64,000 bases of DNA from Rutidosis leptorrhynchoides (lineage: Eukaryota > Streptophyta > Magnoliopsida > Asterales > Asteraceae): contig NC_092341.1 of NCBI RefSeq assembly GCF_046630445.1, positions 256,294,501 through 256,358,500 of the forward strand, in the 5' to 3' direction. Each line of letters begins with the position of its first letter. Position 1 is the stretch's first letter. This document shows positions 60,661 through 64,000 of the stretch, piece after piece. Position numbers and translations under genes: made by a program. Under the pieces are notes generated by a model. The model made no database searches and was not told where the DNA came from. It was given only the letters and a program-made list of their open reading frames with translations.

Positions 60661-60894
60661 CACTGTTGTAAATTTCCTTATTTCTCCCCAAGATCTCGTT
60701 TTTTAAAGGTGGCCGAGACGAGATGTCCATCTCCCGATATTTCTTGGTCAACGGGGTCAAACTTGGTCAAATCCATGATTTTTCGGATTTTCTCGCTCAT
60801 TTTTCGAATTTTCTCGCTCACTTCTCGGATTTTCTGGCTGAATCTAATAATTTCTCCGATTTTCTCGAATTTTCTTGTAAAATCTCGTAAAAAC

Positions 60895-60895
<1 letters not shown>

Positions 60896-60953
<58 letters not shown>
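60896..60953. repeat. TA dinucleotide microsatellite
   Basis: About 29 TA units, immediately before the GAGAGGTGGGTTC boundary. Confidence 0.95.
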
Positions 60954-60955
<2 letters not shown>

Positions 60956-60960
<5 letters not shown>

Positions 60961-63340
60961 GTGGGTTCAATTTGAGAATCAAGAAAAAAGTGAGAACCAG
61001 AAAAACCATTTTAAACCATTAGATTGATGAGATCAATGGCGGGGGTTAAATGTAATATTTTTCATTTTTAAAATATTAAATCTACACTAAAAAGGGTACT
61101 ACTGGAAACTAAAAAAAGTAGAAACATTCAGTTTGTGTATAAGTTTAACACAATCGTAGGAGCAGTTGGGAAAAATCTGGGTAGCGGTTTCAGATTCAAA
61201 TTAATCACGATAAAACTTCCATTAAAATTGAAATCCCTAATTTGTAGCCTAATTATCGATTTGGATGGGAACGATTTTGAAAAAAAAAACCCTGTAACTT
61301 CCAAACCAATTTTTTAAGCGTGCACTTCTTCATCTTAAGCATTCAAAGATTGTTCATACAAACGATCAATAACCGAGGTACGGTATGTTCTTTTGTTAAT
61401 TTTAATAAACATTATATTAATTTCATTTGGTTTTCTAGTTATAACGTTGGTTTTTGTTAATAGTGATGAGTTCATTGATGTTGCAGAGGAAAACTCTGAA
61501 AGTGAACATAATGATTCAGGTATGAAAATTCGCTTCGCTGATTATATATATTAATCTGTTGTGTGATTTATAATTGAAAGTGGTTAGTATGCTATTTAAG
61601 CAAATTTTTTTGGTTTTTTATTTGAGTGAATATGTTAATTAGTTTGGATTGAAGTAGTTCAGTTGATTATTTATGATTGTCATTTTAGTTGTTAAATTTG
61701 TTTGCATATGTTAATTTGTTAGATATGAACATTTTTTAATTTTTCAATATGTTATTAAGTTGTTAAGATTGATGGTGAGTACTAACAAGTAAAAATTTTC
61801 TGATTTTGACATATATGTTGTGATTTTAACTTGTCCATTCCGAACATGTTATGTTGTTTACGTATGCACGAGAGGTCACGGGTTACCAATGCGGTGTTGG
61901 TTAGTGTCAGTTGTCAATTTGGGTAAATCTAATAACATGAGTACATGGCATATGTTAACTTCGGGTGAATATGTTAGATTGTTAAGTTTGAACATGTTGA
62001 GATGTGAACCTATAGTTATTAGTTTACATGTTAACAACTTCTGGATATGTTAGTATGTTTAGTTTGAACAAGTTGAGCGGATAACTTATGACTATGAATT
62101 TACATGTTAACTTTGTGTGAATCTGTTAACTTGTGCAGTCTGAATGCGCTAATACCATTAAGGATAACAATGTTGATTTGTAATTGTGTCTAAGAGTTAA
62201 CATGTTAACATTGTGTACATATGTTAATTTGTGTTTACTGAACGTGTTCATTTGCTGTATTATAAGTTTTTAGTTTAGTTGTTAAATGTAGTGTGTTATG
62301 GAAACAAAGAGCTTTATGAAATTAACATTTAAGGTTTTACATATGGTTAAATCTGATGACATGTTATAATGATATTTTGTGCATTGTGTACGTTTTAAGT
62401 AGTGTATCTTAAATTGTGTGTTTGTTACATTGATTAACATCAGATATCCCATGTAATCGTGTTAATGGGTTTATGAGTGTACTATGTGTTTATGAGTTTA
62501 TTACATTGGGTTTATGATTTTACATGTTAATATTGTGTAATTGTGTTTATTAGTTTACAGGTACATATGTAAAAATTGTGTACTTGCGTAGTCTGAATGT
62601 GTGGGATTTTTGCACGTCTGAACATGGTGAATTGTGCAATTGTGTTTATGTGTTTACGAGTTAACATTGTTTGAACATGTTAAGTTGTGTAGCCTGAAAG
62701 TGGTCAGGTGATGAATTATGAGTTAGTTTGAGTTTAGTGGTTATTAAATGTTGTGCGAAAATGTGTTAATTTATTTGCGTTGTTCAAGTTTTTTTTTTTA
62801 ATCACGTGTGTTAACATCGGATAACTTGTAGATATGTAAAATTGTGTAGTATATTCTTGTTAAGTTGTGTGAATGTTAATGAGGTAACTTGTGCAAGTAT
62901 ATGTTTGAGTTAACCTGTTGACTTTGTGTGAATATGTTAACATGTGTGTTCTGCTTGTGTTCATTTGTTTAATTATGAACTTTTGTTAGTTGTTTTGATT
63001 TGTATTGTGAACTGAAAAAAAAAATAACTAAGTTTTTGAGTTAACTATTTATGCTGTGTTTTAACTTATGAGGATGCCTTAATTGTAGGTATTCACTTGA
63101 AAAGTACAAAAGACCAAAAGAATAAAAAAAACGTTCATCAAGTTTTGAAGATGAAGATCTTGTTAGTTGTCTAGTAAGAATGAAACAAACTGAAAGCAAG
63201 TGTGAAAGCAAGAAGAAAGATAGTAATGATAAGCTCGATCTGTTTTATGAACTTGTTGAGCAAATGATCTGGTTTCACTAGTAAAGTAGTTGTATGCGAT
63301 GCTAATGAAGACAGAACGAACGAACTCACATGTATACAGT
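60956..63340 (+). mobile_element. Unidentified transposon-like region
   Basis: Starts after the TA run with GAGAGGTGGGTTCAATTTG and GTGAGAACCAGAAAAACCATTTTAAACCATT, a type of boundary sequence I associate with plant DNA transposons but cannot assign. A possible short exon (about 61487-61519, between GTTGCAG and GTATGA) and a later open stretch (about 63140-63280, Lys/Glu-rich, FEDEDLVSCLVRMKQTESK) suggest remnants of a spliced gene. The protein is not recognised and the right border is not found. Confidence 0.3.
61840..63000 (+). repeat. Degenerate GTTAAC/TTGTGTGAATATGTTAA repeat tract
   Basis: Many imperfect units combining ACATGTTAAC, TTGTGTGAATATGTTAA and GTAGTCTGAA with a strong T/G bias on the plus strand. 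No coding sequence; probably an expanded minisatellite within an intron-like region. Confidence 0.55.
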
Positions 63341-63385
63341 TCTTTTATTCGAAATTTAAATTGGTCATTTTAGAAACAATACAAT

Positions 63386-64000
63386 TGAAACGACCCGTCC
63401 ATATTACTATAAACGCAGTACGTTCTCATTGGTCCCATAACGAGGTATTTGACCTCTATATGATACGTTTTAGAAAATATTGCATTTGTTTCATAAAAAG
63501 CACATCATTATTATACATAATGCATGTTTTAAACAAGTGGGCGATTATTTAAGAAATAATCCCCAAAATACATCGGTTTTCAAATACTACACACGTGACG
63601 TAACAGTCGAATATAATACATGACAAAGGTTTTATTGAATGCAACACTTTATTTAAATAAAAGTATGAGACTCCATGCACAGCTTGCTCAGATAATGCAA
63701 CAGCGAAAGACTTTCTTAAGGACCTGAGAATAAACATGCGTAAACAGTCAACACAAAGGTTGGTGAGATATATAGGTTTATCATCGATATAAATATAGAC
63801 CACAAGATTTCATAGTTATAAATATATGTATATTCGCAAATGTATAAAAGTATTCTATAAGTTGTTGAGCGCTTCGGTAACCATACTTAACCATTAATGT
63901 GGCATATTCCCTTTATTATGAAATCTCCCTACACTGTACCAAGTGTAGTAAAAACGAAGTACTATGCAACCGTTTACGATACTAGAGCGACTAGCCCGGT
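63386..64000 (-). repeat. Ty3/gypsy (Tekay-like) LTR, truncated by window end
   Basis: TGAAACGACCCGTCC at 63386 begins an LTR in the same relative orientation as E2 (whose plus-strand edge is TGAAATGTCCCG). It shares GAGGTATTTGACCTCTATATGA and CCTGAGAATAAACATGCG...GTTGGTGAGA with other LTRs here. No primer-site complement precedes it, so the left flank is probably target DNA, with ACAAT (63381-63385) as predicted duplication. Confidence 0.75.

Overview
The window looks like intergenic DNA of a large, repeat-rich plant genome, almost certainly a eudicot. The LTR termini, the tRNA-iMet primer sites and the Athila-type and Tekay/Del-type proteins are like those common in Asteraceae, but that family assignment is an inference. 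I see no convincing host gene: essentially everything recognisable is transposable-element sequence, and the two F-box reading frames lie inside retrotransposons.

Left part (1-37341) is one nested stack. The outermost layer is a decayed plus-strand Athila-like Ty3/gypsy element, open at the left edge: gag-pol pseudogene 1-4271, small basic ORF 4442-4856, an internal promoter-like region near 5760-5840, a spliced env-region (Athila-ORF-like) gene starting at 5993, and a 3' LTR at 35307-37341. The env-region gene is interrupted by a solo LTR (7884-10271, target duplication GTAGA) and by a minus-strand chromovirus E1 (10524-33107, duplication CCTAT). E1 has intact 1500-codon gag-pol but carries in its leader a second minus-strand chromovirus, E2 (17522-30633, duplication GCGTG). 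E2 is young (three LTR differences found by eye) and intact. It carries two extra ORFs between primer site and gag: an acidic-repeat protein and an F-box protein.

The Athila-like 3' LTR abuts the middle of a minus-strand LINE (37342-about 42050), so the Athila element probably inserted into that LINE. An uncharacterised AT-rich stretch follows (42051-43900). Next comes an old LTR-like sequence with CCGGCT motif pairs, split by element E3 (44209-57293, plus strand, duplication CCGGC). E3 is an older sister of E2 with the same two accessory ORFs; its F-box frame has one nonsense codon and its gag has two.

Right part (57294-64000) is older debris: the rest of the CCGGCT element, a Ty1/copia reverse-transcriptase fragment, short tandem repeats, a LINE 3' fragment, a TA microsatellite, an unidentified transposon-like region rich in GTTAAC-type repeats, and the beginning of another Ty3-type LTR running off the window.

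Most interesting: (1) the E2/E3 family with conserved F-box and acidic ORFs upstream of gag, each copy also carrying an internal duplicate of its polypurine tract folded into a perfect hairpin; (2) paired ATGCGATCGCAT palindromes with an identical 32-bp centre-to-centre spacing in three promoter regions from two element lineages, with palindromic arms that differ between copies yet stay self-complementary; two other LTR families show analogous GC-rich motif pairs at 20-22 bp.
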